Below, one piece after another: positions 7,062-7,209 of a stretch of 7,209 nucleotides of DNA (within the stretch, counting starts at the first letter, position 1; every line of letters starts with the position of its first letter). The stretch is from an uncultured bacterium. GTDB taxonomy: Bacteria > Bacteroidota > Bacteroidia > Bacteroidales > Muribaculaceae. Under the pieces are notes generated by a model, which was not told the DNA's origin, searched no databases, and worked only from the letters and a program-made list of their open reading frames with translations. The stretch lies in assembly GCA_946184715.1 (NCBI GenBank), contig CAMHGU010000112.1, positions 1 through 7,209 of the forward strand, given 5' to 3'. Both the position numbers and the translations under genes were made by a program.

Positions 7062-7162
7062 AGTGCTAATTCGGTTACGTTACACATTGCGGAAGAGTGA
7101 ATGCCCGGCGCGCCACGGCTGAAGACCGTTCCCGGCCATCTGACGGCCCGAGCCTACTTTTC
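7062..7162 (-). other. Predicted 5' leader of the LRR-protease transcript
   Basis: About 100 nt lie between the predicted transcription start (near 7163) and the LRR start codon. The leader is GC-rich near the promoter and AT-richer before the ATG, as is common in Bacteroidota. It holds only a weak hairpin (7115-7118 with 7126-7129) and an 8-bp palindrome GGCGCGCC (7107-7114). I recognise no riboswitch and see no leader-peptide gene. Confidence 0.35.
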
Positions 7163-7182
7163 CAATTTGCAAATATGGAAAA
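7158..7182. promoter_or_regulatory. Dyad-symmetric operator candidate over the -7 element
   Basis: TTTTCCA (7158-7164) is mirrored by TGGAAAA (7176-7182) across 11 nt that contain the perfect palindrome ATTTGCAAAT (7165-7174). The dyad covers the -7 promoter element and the expected start of transcription, a position typical for a repressor operator. The cognate regulator is not in the window. Confidence 0.35.
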
Positions 7183-7201
7183 TTTTTCGCTCTTTTGCAA
7201 C
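7170..7201 (-). promoter_or_regulatory. Bacteroides-type promoter upstream of the LRR-protease genes
   Basis: On the minus strand, GTTG (7201-7198) is followed after 20 nt by CATATTTG (7177-7170). The Bacteroides primary sigma consensus is TTTG, 19-21 nt, then TAnnTTTG, so each element differs by one base and the spacing fits. The sequence is markedly AT-rich compared with the rest of the window. Transcription would begin near 7163, about 100 nt before the LRR start codon. Confidence 0.55.
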
Positions 7202-7209
7202 CGGATTCC

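Noticed and set aside
7107..7114. GGCGCGCC palindrome in the leader
   Set aside because: An isolated 8-bp palindrome in GC-rich sequence can arise by chance and has no partner site nearby.

Overview
The window looks like an ordinary, GC-rich chromosomal stretch from a Bacteroidales-type bacterium (Bacteroidota). This rests on a FeoA-FeoB fusion followed by a small Cys-rich FeoB partner, a secreted C10 (streptopain/interpain-like) protease ending in a type IX secretion sorting domain, a BspA-like leucine-rich-repeat protein, start codons without Shine-Dalgarno sequences, and a promoter resembling the Bacteroides -33/-7 consensus. I cannot fix the genus; a gut Muribaculaceae-like or similar lineage is a guess.

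All five genes lie on the minus strand, so transcription runs from right to left. At the right end, 7062-7209 holds an AT-rich promoter region and a roughly 100-nt leader. The BspA-like LRR protein (7061-6189) comes next, then after 19 nt the C10 protease (6169-3725). An 87-nt gap with a stem-loop follows, then the iron gene feoB with its FeoA domain (3637-1088). Seven nt later comes the FeoB-associated Cys-rich membrane protein (1080-892), and 3 nt after that the monofunctional peptidoglycan glycosyltransferase mtgA (888-157). The left 156 nt hold a strong stem-loop with a T-run on the plus strand, probably the terminator of a convergent gene just outside the window, and a 9-nt-period array of CTAG motifs.

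Functionally there are two units. One is an exported pair: a secreted cysteine protease with its own prodomain, and an LRR protein likely to bind protein or surface ligands. The other is ferrous iron import (FeoAB plus Cys-rich partner) with a cell-wall glycan polymerase attached at the end. I saw no clear promoter in the 87-nt gap, so some read-through between the units is possible. I found no mobile element, CRISPR, RNA gene or clearly new system. The points most worth checking are the periodic CTAG array, the dyad over the promoter, the LRR-protease pairing and the feo-mtgA linkage.
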